Assembly: GCA_004296455.1 (NCBI GenBank)
Contig: AP018275.1
Span: forward strand, 27,395-91,394
Reading direction: 5' to 3'
DNA length: 64,000 bases
Source: Calothrix sp. NIES-4101
Lineage (GTDB): Bacteria > Cyanobacteriota > Cyanobacteriia > Cyanobacteriales > Nostocaceae
The position numbers and the translations under genes are program-made. Below, piece by piece: positions 28,695 through 37,129 of this stretch. Below the pieces are notes generated by a model that was given only the letters and a program-made list of their open reading frames with translations, searched no databases and was not told the origin of the DNA. Positions within the stretch are counted from its first letter, which is position 1. Each line of letters begins with the position of its first letter.

Positions 28695-28974
28695 GCGCCT
28701 GGAATCCTTGTAAATCACAGGTTTTTTGTTTACTTCTTAACAAAACTTTACAACGTGTCCCATTTTGCACGTATCTCGGCGGCCACCCAATTATTTCGGG
28801 TATTTTTTTCAAGATATCCTTTCTCTTACTAAGTATTTGCTGTTTGACAGTTGGCAGCATTTGATTGACTTCATGCTCTCGGATTCAGTGTTTTCTCTAA
28901 CCACTGACTCCTCCTAGATTTTTGAATTTGGAATTGCTGATGCCTAAATGCTAATTCATCAGGCGGGAGGTACT

Positions 28975-29199
28975 ATGCATAAATTTTTATTTCCCCTTAT
29001 AAGTAGTAGTGCACAATTAATCATACATTCCGAACATCCCAAACCCTTGCAAATACTACACTCTGTCAATAATGGCGCTATATCATTAATTTTGCCTAAG
29101 CACTTAGTAGCTGCTGTTGTAGCTTGCCAGCCAAAAATCCCTGAAGTTACAACACCTGTAGCAATATCATCTAATATCTATCTTCAAAACCTGGCATGA
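28975..29199 (+). CDS. Small hypothetical ORF before the response regulator
   Basis: 74 residues from ATG 28975 preceded by a strong ribosome-binding site (GGGAGGTACT). The sequence is neutral, with a moderately hydrophobic centre (ISLILPKHLVAAVVACQP). It ends 27 bp before the response regulator in the same direction, so it may be a leader or small partner. No family recognised; could be non-functional. Confidence 0.35.
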   Translation: MHKFLFPLISSSAQLIIHSEHPKPLQILHSVNNGAISLILPKHLVAAVVACQPKIPEVTTPVAISSNIYLQNLA

Positions 29200-29226
29200 T
29201 AGTTAATAAAATCACTAAAATCATTT

Positions 29227-29901
29227 ATGAGTGAAGAACTCAAGCAACTAGTGCTGCGAATTTTGATTGTTGAAGATGACCCAATGATGCAGATTGGGTT
29301 AAAACATACACTCTCCACTTATCCTCACCTCGAAATTGTTGGTGTAGCAGAGGATGGATATTCAAGTGTAGAGACGGCAACTACACTCCAGCCTGATGTG
29401 GTAGTGATGGATGTAGGAATGCCACACATGGACGGAATTGCAGCTACACAGGAAATTAAGAAGGTTTTATCTCATGTCAAAATTGTTATGCTCACTTCCC
29501 ATACCTCGCAAACGGAGGTAGTGGCTGCGCTTTCCAGTGGTGCTGATGGCTACTGTGTCAAAGGAACCAGTGCAGAACAATTGGTGAAAGCAATTGATGT
29601 AGTTCATCAAGGAGCTACTTATTTGGATGCTCAAGTAGCAAAAACTGTAATTGATCAACTTAAACCCGTTGCACCTGGTGGTAAAACGACTCAGTCTATT
29701 CCTCCTGGAACTTTGTCAGAGCGGGAATTAGAGGTGCTGCATTTTATCGTTGAAGGTTACAGCAATCCAGAAATTGCGAAAGCGTTATATCTAAGTGAGA
29801 ATACAATCAAAACCCATGTTCGCGGAATAATGAATAAGTTGCTAGTGAATGACCGAGTACAAGCAGCTGTATTAGCATTGCGATCTGGCTTGATGTCGTG
29901 A
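29227..29901 (+). CDS. NarL/LuxR-type response regulator
   Basis: 224 residues. Receiver domain: acidic pair IVEDDPMM, phospho-acceptor Asp in VVVMDVGMPHMDG, Thr/Ser in MLTSHTS and Lys in YCVKGTSAEQ. The C-terminal LuxR HTH is complete (LSERELEVLHFIVEGYSNPE, then SENTIKTHVRGIMNKLLVND). It faces the histidine kinase at 29917-31290 with 15 bp between stops, so the two probably form a pair even though divergently encoded. A good candidate to bind the 20-bp palindromes found in front of four nearby genes. Confidence 0.9.
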   Translation: MSEELKQLVLRILIVEDDPMMQIGLKHTLSTYPHLEIVGVAEDGYSSVETATTLQPDVVVMDVGMPHMDGIAATQEIKKVLSHVKIVMLTSHTSQTEVVAALSSGADGYCVKGTSAEQLVKAIDVVHQGATYLDAQVAKTVIDQLKPVAPGGKTTQSIPPGTLSERELEVLHFIVEGYSNPEIAKALYLSENTIKTHVRGIMNKLLVNDRVQAAVLALRSGLMS

Positions 29902-29916
29902 TTAAACTGAAAAATG

Positions 29917-31290
29917 CTATATAGGTAGAGTAAACCAGAAGGTAGCTCCATTACCTGGACTACTGATCACCCCAATCTTGCCGCCATGAGCCGTGATAAT
30001 TTGCCGACAGATGTATAGTCCTAAGCCTAAACCGAGTGATTGACGATTATTAGGACCACGGGTGTAGAGTTCAAATAAGCGATCGCACTGCTGTTGTGTC
30101 ATCCCTACACCATCATCTTGAACAGTGCAACGGATTTGGTTGTTGAGATGTTCTCCTACAACAGCATCCAAGGTCAACGTTACCCCCGGTCGATTATAAC
30201 GCAGTGCATTTAAAAGTAAATTTTCATACACTCGCCGCAGATGTAGCGCATCGGCATTCACAGCGAGTAAATCAGTGGGAATCGAGTGGATTACCGTGGC
30301 GTTTGCTTGCTGGATAAACGGTTGTAAGTCGGTAATGACAGATTGCGCTAAATCATGAAGTTGCACATGTTGGTGATGTAGTACAATTCCATGTACTTCG
30401 GTTTCGTGTGCCTCTAACAGTGAGTTAATTAAAGCAACCTGTCTATCGCCACTTGCAATTATTTGTTGGAGTAATTCTTGGGGAATCTGTGCAGTGTGTT
30501 GTTCAGGATGCCAAAAAGTTTTTAAAGTCATCACCATACCGATTACAGGATTGCGTAAATCATGAGATACCGCATGGAGAAAAACCCGTAGTTGTTGACG
30601 TAATTCAAATTCCCGTTGTAGCGATCGCTCATACAAAAATACACCAACATCGGCGACCAAACAAATCAATATTGTATAAAATATGCCCAAGACATAGCTA
30701 GCAGGGACAATCACATTTGGATCACGCCAACCAAAGAGTAGGGCGATCGCAAAATAGCCAATCACAGTTACTTGTGAGATGAGATGTGATCGCCAATTTA
30801 CAGGAATTAAAATGGCTTGAATCGCATAAAACAAAATCCACGTACCTCCATCAAAACTAGCTTGTCCTCGCACAGTAGCGATGATTTGAGACGGCATCAG
30901 CACCAATCCACTCAACAACAGAAACATTCTTTCTGGAGACTGGGAGAAGACGCGAGATTTAGCTAATAACAAGCCCATACCAACACTTAAAATTTGAGTA
31001 ACAGCAACTTCCAAATACTGGCGTATCCGGACTGTATCAAATGCTAGTTTGGGATCGCCTGAAGCATTCAAGCTAGGAATTATCAGGATGACATTCAAAG
31101 TTGTCGCCATTACCGAAATAATGAGAACAACCCAAGCAAGTAAACGAATTCGACTAGAAAGAAATTGCTGTCGCCACCCCAAAAATTCTGACGAAACAAT
31201 TGCATGATTAGGTTTAACTTTGCTTCTGAGCCGATTAATAAATCGAATTACAAATATTTTTATTGGTAACAATGTAAGGATACTTTTCAT
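29917..31290 (-). CDS. Membrane sensor histidine kinase
   Basis: 457 residues. Five or six membrane helices span residues ~45-215 (for example LLAWVVLIISVMATTLNVIL and MFLLLSGLVLMPSQIIAT) without an obvious periplasmic sensor domain. The cytoplasmic part has the H-box HAVSHDLRNPVIGMV, N-box YENLLLNALRYN, G1 DDGVGM and G2 GLGLGLYICRQII, ending FWFTLPI. It converges on the response regulator. A second kinase relic with a very similar tail is at 49025-49224. Confidence 0.88.
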   Translation of the reverse strand: MKSILTLLPIKIFVIRFINRLRSKVKPNHAIVSSEFLGWRQQFLSSRIRLLAWVVLIISVMATTLNVILIIPSLNASGDPKLAFDTVRIRQYLEVAVTQILSVGMGLLLAKSRVFSQSPERMFLLLSGLVLMPSQIIATVRGQASFDGGTWILFYAIQAILIPVNWRSHLISQVTVIGYFAIALLFGWRDPNVIVPASYVLGIFYTILICLVADVGVFLYERSLQREFELRQQLRVFLHAVSHDLRNPVIGMVMTLKTFWHPEQHTAQIPQELLQQIIASGDRQVALINSLLEAHETEVHGIVLHHQHVQLHDLAQSVITDLQPFIQQANATVIHSIPTDLLAVNADALHLRRVYENLLLNALRYNRPGVTLTLDAVVGEHLNNQIRCTVQDDGVGMTQQQCDRLFELYTRGPNNRQSLGLGLGLYICRQIITAHGGKIGVISSPGNGATFWFTLPI

Positions 31291-31731
31291 TATGCAGTTG
31301 AATGTAACTGGAGCTATTTATACCAAGTTGCAGTCAAAGATAGTAACTTGGGCTGGGAGTAGGGAGTGGTGAGACAGCGCTGCGGGAGGGTTTCCCTCCG
31401 CAGGCGAACGCAGTCGCCCTTGGCGTGCCGGAGGTATACCCGGAGGGGGACTAGGAATATTTTGAGCGCAACTTAGTATTAAAATTCTGAAAATTAATTT
31501 AATACACTATTACAAGATGTTTTTAGATTGTTTTTTCTAACAGATATAACAAACTTGATTGTATAAATTACAAAGCCTTATTCGCTCCACCCAAATGGAC
31601 TAACAGGTTAACTCACCCAACCGATTCATCCAATCGGGTGAGTTAACCGAGTGAATCAATCGTGGGAAGTTTTAATTAGATGCCTGACTTTATAATTCGG
31701 TCATGATATTTAAACAGGCGTTGAGAGCTTT
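31291..31731. other. Intergenic region with a dispersed palindromic repeat and an operator-like palindrome
   Basis: No gene. 31370-31455 is a GC-rich repeat cluster (GACAGCGCTGCGGGAGGG, CAGGCGAACGCAGTCGCCC) of the kind scattered through Nostocales genomes. 31624-31643 holds ATTCATCCAATCGGGTGAGT, a member of the palindrome family discussed in the findings, with a further CACCCAACCG half-site just upstream. Confidence 0.6.
31624..31643. promoter_or_regulatory. 20-bp palindromic operator candidate 1
   Basis: ATTCATCCAATCGGGTGAGT, an imperfect palindrome about 90 bp upstream of the small ORF at 31732. It matches the sites at 34521, 42675 and 50764 (consensus ATTCAYCYRATYGGRTGAAT). Confidence 0.5.
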
Positions 31732-31917
31732 ATGAACATTCTATTTATTCATCGCCCATTCAAGCTAGACCTTTCTTGGCTGAAGCAGAATACTGTTCCT
31801 AGATTGGATGACAATAATCTTCATCAGCATGAGATTAGGGTTGAACGAAATCAATTTATTGAGTATTTGCGTCAGGTTGAAGCTAATTATTTTCTGGAAC
31901 GTAAAACTTTTTGGTAA
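31732..31917 (+). CDS. Small hypothetical ORF
   Basis: 61 residues (MNILFIHRPFKLDLSWLKQN, then RNQFIEYLRQVEANYFLERK). The composition is that of a soluble helical peptide. It stands alone behind the palindrome at 31624 and may be the true target gene of that site or a fragment. No ribosome-binding site is striking and no family is recognised. Confidence 0.3.
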   Translation: MNILFIHRPFKLDLSWLKQNTVPRLDDNNLHQHEIRVERNQFIEYLRQVEANYFLERKTFW

Positions 31918-32003
31918 GGGATGAACAAACATCGCTTGGGTTTAGGACATTGGTTGGCACTGGATAATCCCTAAAAAAATAAAATCCCCCGGAGGTATAG
32001 GAA

Positions 32004-32357
32004 GTGCGCCAGCAAACTAAGGCTCGCAAATTACTGAAATTAACTGGTTGGTTGGCGATCGCAGGTTTAACTTTATATATATGTGCCAAGTTCGTTATAC
32101 CATCACTGTTCCCATACTGGGGCGTTGGACTTGTGGGTGTACTGGGTGCTTGGGCGGCAACCAGTACGTGGGTGCTACTCGCTAATAGGCCGAGGACGAT
32201 CCGCCTGTTGGTAGTGATTGTATTCATCACAGCGAGTCTAGTAGGTGAGATTCTTCCTTGGGGTGGTTTAGCTGGGTTTGTGCTGATCCTCATGGCATTC
32301 TTAGTTCTTGTTGGCAGTTTCAAAAATCAACCTGTAATACGTAATTTTACTGTTTGA
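32004..32357 (+). CDS. Small membrane protein, three helices
   Basis: 117 residues starting at GTG 32004, chosen because GGAGG stands eight bases upstream. Three to four hydrophobic segments (LTGWLAIAGLTLYICAKFVI, YWGVGLVGVLGAWAATSTWV, LLVVIVFITASLVGEILPW and GFVLILMAFLVLVGSF) with short loops. No family recognised. Confidence 0.55.
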   Translation: MRQQTKARKLLKLTGWLAIAGLTLYICAKFVIPSLFPYWGVGLVGVLGAWAATSTWVLLANRPRTIRLLVVIVFITASLVGEILPWGGLAGFVLILMAFLVLVGSFKNQPVIRNFTV

Positions 32358-32456
32358 TCAACACCCAATTAGAGTCAGTAGGTGTAGGAGTTTATCAGGC
32401 TGTTAAAAGGTAATTCTAGACAAGATAAGAAATGAACTTTAACTAGGAGAAAAATT

Positions 32457-32906
32457 ATGCAAGTAAACCGCAGACATTATAGTTATATATCTATGCTTGT
32501 TTTAGCTGTAGTGGGAAGTGCTGGAGCTTCAATGCAGTTATCACAACCTGCAATAGCTAGCGAAACAGTACGACAATGTATGCAAGACCTCATAGATGAT
32601 GGTATTTCTGAAGCTAATGCAGCGATCGCTTGTCGTGGTCGGCGAAACCGTGATTGGGGTAACTATAGAAACAGAAATAGATACTTAGAGCTACGGGCGA
32701 GGTCTGGGCCAACACCAGAAGGACGTTGGCGTTATTCAGCCCCTGGTGTACCTTACGATGCCATGCGCCGGGCTGGTTGTGAAAATGTCAGAGGTGATGA
32801 TTGGCGTTGCCCAACCCCTAGATTACGAGTTTATGTTCAAAATCATCATGGCTCGTATATGCAGTTCCCTCAACCTCCACAACCCCCAGCAATATTTCCG
32901 TTTTAG
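32457..32906 (+). CDS. Exported Arg/Pro-rich small protein
   Basis: 149 residues with AGGAG 8 bp before the ATG. N-terminal signal-like region (ISMLVLAVVGSAGASMQL) followed by AIASE. The mature part has a CMQDLIDDGISEANAAIACR segment, an Arg/Asn-rich stretch and a Pro-rich end (QFPQPPQPPAIFPF). Two pairs of Cys may form disulphides. Similar small proteins with DGISEANA-type motifs are frequent in cyanobacteria but have no known role. Confidence 0.6.
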   Translation: MQVNRRHYSYISMLVLAVVGSAGASMQLSQPAIASETVRQCMQDLIDDGISEANAAIACRGRRNRDWGNYRNRNRYLELRARSGPTPEGRWRYSAPGVPYDAMRRAGCENVRGDDWRCPTPRLRVYVQNHHGSYMQFPQPPQPPAIFPF

Positions 32907-32972
32907 ACCAAGTTACAGCTAGTTGGCACTAACATAAGTTTGTATTTTGTTGTTACTGGTAGTTCAAAATTT

Positions 32973-33518
32973 ATGACTCAAATGAAGTGGTACAACGAAC
33001 CTTCCACCTGGAATAAACAAGCAAAAATTATTTCTGTAACCGCAGGTGCGAAAACAGATTTTTGGCAAAAGACTCACTATAATTTCATGCGTGATAATGG
33101 CAACTTTTACTATCAGGAAGTAAAGGGTAATTTTACATCTGAGGTCAAAATTATAGGACAGTATCAGGCTTTATATGACCAAGCTGGATTGATGATTCGG
33201 GAGAACGAGAATACCTGGCTCAAATGCGGAATTGAGTATGTTGAAGGCGTGCAGAACGTTAGTGCTGTAGTGACAAGAGATTATTCAGATTGGTCTGTAG
33301 TTCCCTTATCACAACCACCAGTTGCCCTATGGCTGCGCGTACAGCGTCGCGCAGAAACTTTAGAGGTGCAATATTCTTTAGATGGTGAGAATTATCAAAT
33401 GCTGCGACTAGCATATCTTACCCATACTGAAACGATACAAGTGGGGCTAATGTGTGCTTCACCGCAGGGGGAAGGTTTTTCAGTTGCATTTGAAGATTTC
33501 AAGATTACTCAACCATAA
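32973..33518 (+). CDS. DUF1349 family protein (concanavalin-like fold)
   Basis: About 181 residues from ATG 32973 (MTQMKWYNEP). Features of DUF1349: KTDFWQKTHYNFMRDNGNFY, the YDQAGLMIRENENTWLKCGI motif, RDYSDWSVVPL and a closing GLMCASPQGEGFSVAFEDF. The family adopts a beta-sandwich lectin-like fold and is often annotated as regulator of enolase protein 1 in yeast; the bacterial role is unclear. The 170-bp repeat described at 33519 follows the stop directly. Confidence 0.85.
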   Translation: MTQMKWYNEPSTWNKQAKIISVTAGAKTDFWQKTHYNFMRDNGNFYYQEVKGNFTSEVKIIGQYQALYDQAGLMIRENENTWLKCGIEYVEGVQNVSAVVTRDYSDWSVVPLSQPPVALWLRVQRRAETLEVQYSLDGENYQMLRLAYLTHTETIQVGLMCASPQGEGFSVAFEDFKITQP

Positions 33519-33690
33519 CCCTGTTTTGTCACTCTCGGAAAACAATAATCTCAGGCTGATTCTGAGACTTTGATTTCATCAAGGTTTGAGGCTTTATTTT
33601 CTAACAGAAACTAAAATTTATAGACAAAACGTGGAAATTAAAGCCCTGTAACTGTTTGGGCGATTAGATTCTCCCAATCTGACAAAAGAA
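33519..33690. repeat. 170-bp repeat, copy 1 (inverted relative to copy 2)
   Basis: Read on the minus strand, 33519-33690 closely matches plus-strand 41867-42031 over its full length (shared blocks include CTCTCGGAAAACAATAATC and GAGGCTTTATTTTCTAACAG on the plus strand). Both copies abut the stop codon of a gene (DUF1349 here, a GNAT there), in the same relative orientation to it. Confidence 0.7.
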
Positions 33691-33719
33691 GGATAAGTAG
33701 TTAGGCAAAATTAAATATA

Positions 33720-33860
33720 TACTGCGTACCACTCCGTGGAAGCAAGCTACGCGTAGCGTGTCCGCTACCCTACCTTCGGAACCCTCTACCCTTCGGGAAG
33801 CGCAAGGCGCAACGAGGGAACGAGAACGCTTCCAGCGAACGGACTTATGCTTTTTCCCTC
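33720..33860. repeat. Cluster of dispersed cyanobacterial short repeats
   Basis: A GC-rich patch in AT-rich surroundings, made of overlapping palindromes (GGAAGCAAGCTACGCGTAGC, CTACCCTTCGGGAAGC). The block GAAGCAAGCTAC also occurs inside the tRNA T-loops near 52.6-53.1 kb. No coding function. Confidence 0.6.
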
Positions 33861-33983
33861 GCAATGACGAGGGTTTGAGATTTTCGGAATGTATGATTAA
33901 TTTCGCACTACCACTTAGCCGCGTTAGTAAGTAACTCTTGTTATATACCTAGCAAATATCTGTAATCCAAGGCTGAGAAATCT

Positions 33984-34424
33984 ATGATTAGAGCTTATCA
34001 AGATACAGATTTGGATGATGTAATCAACATTTGGTATGAAGCAGCTAAAATTGCCCACAGCTTTATCTCTGAAGCAAGTTTAGCTGCACAAAAAGAAGTT
34101 ATATTTAATACTTACATACCAATAGCAAAAATCTGGGTAGCTGAGGAAAATAAACATACTGTCGGTTTTATTGCTTTGTTAAATAATTTAATTGGTGGTT
34201 TATTTGTATCCCCAAAAAGCCAAGGTAAAGGGTACGGAACTCAGCTAATCGAATATGCTAAATCAACAATCAAAGATACTTTGTTGGTAGAGGTTTATCA
34301 AGAGAATTACAAGGCTCAAAAATTTTACCAAAAATGCGGATTTATTTGGACGGGAGAACGTTTAGATGAAAACACTAATTTTCTCTTGTTAAGACTGACT
34401 TGGAATAAAAATGATAACTTTTGA
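33984..34424 (+). CDS. GNAT-family N-acetyltransferase
   Basis: 146 residues. Typical GNAT order: MIRAYQDTDLDDVINIWYEA at the start, VGFIALLNNLIGGLFVSPKS (beta4-beta5), the acetyl-CoA loop SQGKGYGTQLIEYAK (Q/RxxGxG/A), and a C-terminal VEVYQENYKAQKFYQKCGF, FIWTGER. Close in style to YjaB/ElaA-type acetyltransferases. Substrate unknown. Confidence 0.88.
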   Translation: MIRAYQDTDLDDVINIWYEAAKIAHSFISEASLAAQKEVIFNTYIPIAKIWVAEENKHTVGFIALLNNLIGGLFVSPKSQGKGYGTQLIEYAKSTIKDTLLVEVYQENYKAQKFYQKCGFIWTGERLDENTNFLLLRLTWNKNDNF

Positions 34425-34520
34425 TTGTCAGAAAATCTAGTATATAACTCAAGTAAATTAGCTTCATTACGTTAATTTTATACTGTCTATTATTGCTTTG
34501 TTTGTAGACATAAATTCATG

Positions 34521-34540
34521 ATTCACCCAATTGGGTGAAT
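34521..34540. promoter_or_regulatory. 20-bp perfect palindrome, operator candidate 2
   Basis: ATTCACCCAATTGGGTGAAT, perfect over all 20 bases, 71 bp upstream of the DUF2917 gene. It is the best-conserved member of a four-site family (31624, 42675, 50764). Confidence 0.6.
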
Positions 34541-34610
34541 CAAATGGAGGAAGCCCCAATAGTTTAGTATCTTTTAATTTCATATTATTCCTAAAAACTT
34601 CATTGGTGCA

Positions 34611-34937
34611 ATGAAACTCTCTAATATGCTGAGATCAAGACAAAATTTATTATGTCCGATAGTCATCACTCTTAATCAGAATCAATCGTTTCGCATACCA
34701 CAATTAGTAAATGAATTACAAGTATTATCAGGTTGTGCTTGGATAACTGTTGCAGGTCAAGATATTATCCTCACACATCAACAAATGGCATCAATACCAC
34801 ATAGTAGGGATGGAGCAATAATTTCCTCTATTAGCCAAGAACCATTAGTATTCGAGTTGCGACATAAGCCTCATTCAGTAATTTTTGGAAAAATTACATT
34901 ATTTAGTCCCCAAAAGATTAAGGAGGAAAACAAATGA
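34611..34937 (+). CDS. DUF2917-like small protein
   Basis: 108 residues. The core QVLSGCAWITVAGQDIILTH, followed by a Gln/Ser-rich loop and ISQEPLVFELRHK, fits the DUF2917 cupin-like family (short beta proteins with a 'G.W.T..G....L..G' pattern). Possibly a small ligand-binding or accessory protein. It overlaps the next gene by 4 bp and is preceded by the perfect palindrome. Confidence 0.6.
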   Translation: MKLSNMLRSRQNLLCPIVITLNQNQSFRIPQLVNELQVLSGCAWITVAGQDIILTHQQMASIPHSRDGAIISSISQEPLVFELRHKPHSVIFGKITLFSPQKIKEENK

Positions 34938-35290
34938 ATCTCAATTTAGGTAATGAAAACTTACAAATTGAATGGGAATGGTATGAGCAATTATTGGCAG
35001 TCAATTTCAGTAAAATTTTTGTAATTCCTCTCAATCATATCGCAGGAGTTTCGACTGCTCAACCAGAAAGTAGTTGGACAGAAATTCGTACCCCTGGTCT
35101 TGTTATTCCAGGAATAATTAAAGCAGGAATTTACTACAGTAGCAGAGGTAAAGAATTTTGGTACGTCACAAAAGACCAAAATTATTTAACTTTAGAACTC
35201 AAAGATGAATCTTTACAACGAATTATTCTCACAATTGAAGAAAACCAAACTTGGCTAGAGCGCATTAATCAGTATATGCAAAGCAATTAA
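34934..35290 (+). CDS. Hypothetical beta-rich protein, cotranscribed with DUF2917
   Basis: 118 residues. Strand-rich sequence (IEWEWYEQLLAVNFSKIFVI, IRTPGLVIPGIIKAGIYY, EFWYVTKDQNYLTLELK) ending in a helix (RIILTIEENQTWLERINQYM): a pleckstrin-homology-like pattern seen in bacterial PH-type proteins. The ATG overlaps the preceding stop by 4 bp, so the two are translated together. Confidence 0.55.
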   Translation: MNLNLGNENLQIEWEWYEQLLAVNFSKIFVIPLNHIAGVSTAQPESSWTEIRTPGLVIPGIIKAGIYYSSRGKEFWYVTKDQNYLTLELKDESLQRIILTIEENQTWLERINQYMQSN

Positions 35291-35442
35291 TTAAATATTA
35301 AAGTGTGGGGGAAGAAATAGAGAAGTTATAAACTCTATCAATTACTGATTTCAAATGGGCATTAGAGTCAAAGGTATTTGACCTCAAAAAAATTATATGA
35401 ACAACCATATATGGTATCGAAATATGACACAGAATTACAAGT

Positions 35443-35658
35443 TTAAACCATTGCAGGTATTGAGTATTTGCAGGCAGTTGTCAGGGGGGAAGCTTCCCAG
35501 GCAATGGCAGCGATTAAGTTTTGCCCCCAATGTTGGAATCCTGGTGGTGCTGTGAATTCAATGTGGGGTAATGTTAGCCCGCATTTCTCACAAGTATTGC
35601 GATCGCCTATCTCGTAATCCTTAGCCAGAGGGTGTTTCGAGCCTTTTTGATGGGTCAT
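35443..35658 (-). CDS. Small hypothetical protein with CxxC
   Basis: 71 residues: KHPLAKDYEIGDRNTCEKCG, then LTLPHIEFTAPPGFQHWGQN. One CxxC and a later single Cys are compatible with half a zinc ribbon. It may be a remnant, because a separate zinc-ribbon fragment lies 60 bp away on the other strand. Confidence 0.35.
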   Translation of the reverse strand: MTHQKGSKHPLAKDYEIGDRNTCEKCGLTLPHIEFTAPPGFQHWGQNLIAAIAWEASPLTTACKYSIPAMV

Positions 35659-35720
35659 AATTTTGTTGCAGTGCGAAACGCATAAATCTAGGTTTTATAA
35701 GGCTTTGAGAGATGTGGTGA

Positions 35721-35876
35721 GAAATCCGGGTTAGGGCTAGGTTTTGTTATCTATGCGGTACGCAGTTGCGGTCTAGTTGTACCAACTGTGGTGAGTTGGT
35801 GGTGTCGTTGAGGTATAAGTTTTGTCCTCTGTGTGGTCAACCTTATAAAGATGGGGTGGAAATTGATGAACGCTAG
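35721..35876 (+). pseudogene. Double zinc-ribbon fragment without start codon
   Basis: An open frame after the stop at 35718-35720 encodes FCYLCGTQLRSSCTNCGELV, then RYKFCPLCGQPYKDG and a stop at 35874. Three CxxC motifs in 40 residues are typical of DZR zinc-ribbon proteins. No start codon lies before the first Cys pair, so it looks like the 3' end of a longer lost gene. Confidence 0.4.
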
Positions 35877-36016
35877 GTGCAGTAGGCATTTCCAGACCTG
35901 GAATGCAGGGTTTTACTCTCTTGGCTATGAATAAGGCTCTCACTACATCGCCAACCAAGATTGCTTGCATAATTGTAAGTTTCAGTATACTAAATAGTTA
36001 GCGTGCAGGAGAGTTT

Positions 36017-36412
36017 ATGGAGTATCTAGTCGGCTTATTTCTTGCTCTTGCCGTTTCTGTATCGGCTACCCTCGTCGGCTTTGACAGAGACCGTGCGTTC
36101 TATCCAACAGTAATGGTTGTCATCGCCTCCTATTACGGTCTCTTTGCAGTTATGGGTGGCTCGGTTCAAGTTTTGCTACTTGAGTCCATTGCAATAGCAG
36201 CATTTTCGGGCGTGTCCGTCCTCGGCTTCAAGCGCAATCTGTGGCTGGTTGTGGGTGCGCTAGTTGCACATGGCATTTTTGACTTCTTTCATAGCCACAT
36301 CGTGACAAATCCAGGTGTACCAATTTGGTGGCCGATGTTCTGCCTTACCTACGACATCATGGCGGCGGCTTACCTTGCTTGGCTTTTGAAACGGCAACAT
36401 TGCCTAAAATAG
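36017..36412 (+). CDS. DUF6010-like integral membrane protein
   Basis: 131 residues, four or five helices: YLVGLFLALAVSVSATLVG, FYPTVMVVIASYYGLFAVM, VLLLESIAIAAFSGVSVLGF and the conserved VVGALVAHGIFDFFHSHIV with His/Asp in the membrane, then VPIWWPMFCLTYDIMAAAYL. This matches the DUF6010 pattern. GGAG stands 6 bp before the ATG. Base composition is more GC-rich than the flanks, suggesting transfer. Confidence 0.6.
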   Translation: MEYLVGLFLALAVSVSATLVGFDRDRAFYPTVMVVIASYYGLFAVMGGSVQVLLLESIAIAAFSGVSVLGFKRNLWLVVGALVAHGIFDFFHSHIVTNPGVPIWWPMFCLTYDIMAAAYLAWLLKRQHCLK

Positions 36413-36571
36413 CCCAAAGCACCAAAAATATACAAGTACGTTTCCAACCTTTGCTAGTAAAGAGCTTCATCAATTAGTTTCGATAGATACTGTGTTTGAT
36501 CGCCAAGAATTACCCTGTACAGAGCTAAAAGCATTTAATATCGTTTGCCTGACTTTTTCTGACCTCTTCGC

Positions 36572-36991
36572 TTAAAGCTTATTGTCCTTCAATTTATTGG
36601 GTTGCCTAACACGATTTTTACCAGCAACACGCAGAAGACGTAGAAATTTTGGACATTCAAAATGGTTAGGCGCAGTGCAGGCTGCTGCGTGCCGAAGTCC
36701 ATCGCGCATCGCGGTCAGTTCTTTAATTTTGTTGTCCAACTCATCTGCCTTCGCTAAGAGCAGCGTTCTATTGATTTCAGGTCCTTTAGGCGTAAACATT
36801 TCACGAATCTCATCCAGCGAGAAACCGGCGCTACGCCCCAAGGAAATCAAAGCGAGTCGTTCTAGGACGTTGGCATCAAAAAGCCTCCGTAAACCATTTC
36901 TGCCATTCGACTGGATCAGTCCTTTTTCCTCATAAAATCGTAGTGTTGAGGTGGGCAACCCACAAGCCTTTGAGACCTCAGTGATATCCAT
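36572..36991 (-). CDS. MerR-family regulator with C-terminal Cys/His motif
   Basis: 139 residues. N-terminal MerR winged helix (MDITEVSKACGLPTSTLRFY, EEKGLIQSNGR) and coiled-coil dimerisation helix. The C-terminal effector segment has Cys in RHAAACTAPNHFECPKF, a Cys-rich end like metal- or thiol-sensing MerR members. It is divergent from the methyltransferase/TSUP pair, and a MerR-type promoter with a 19-bp spacer lies between them (37016-37046). Effector unknown; a chalcogen or thiol compound is plausible from the neighbours. Confidence 0.88.
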   Translation of the reverse strand: MDITEVSKACGLPTSTLRFYEEKGLIQSNGRNGLRRLFDANVLERLALISLGRSAGFSLDEIREMFTPKGPEINRTLLLAKADELDNKIKELTAMRDGLRHAAACTAPNHFECPKFLRLLRVAGKNRVRQPNKLKDNKL

Positions 36992-37015
36992 TATTTTTTT
37001 TGGTGCAACAACTGC

Positions 37016-37046
37016 TTGACTTCAAGTTGACTTGAAGTTGTATCGT
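37016..37046 (+). promoter_or_regulatory. MerR-type promoter/operator of the tpm-TSUP operon
   Basis: -35 TTGACT (37016-37021) and -10 TATCGT (37041-37046) are separated by 19 bp. The spacer holds the palindrome ACTTCAAGTTGACTTGAAGT (9-bp arms). Long spacers with a central dyad are the signature of MerR activation by DNA distortion. Confidence 0.75.
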
Positions 37047-37129
37047 ATCTTCAAACACAACTTAAGGCAAGACTGACGTTATTAAGTTTGTGGCAGGTAA
37101 TGGATATCTTGAGCAGTGAAGGTGTTGAT

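Larger units (their letters stand above)
25283..28788. mobile_element. Tn3-family transposon, copy 1 (with deletion)
   Basis: Bounded by GGGTGGCCGCCGAGATACG and its inverted complement; the inverted repeat is identical for about 48 bp, longer than the usual 38. It contains a tyrosine recombinase and a divergent Tn3-type transposase. About 535 bp are missing inside the transposase compared with copy 2. Flanks AATTC (left) and AATTA (right) do not form an exact 5-bp duplication. Confidence 0.9.
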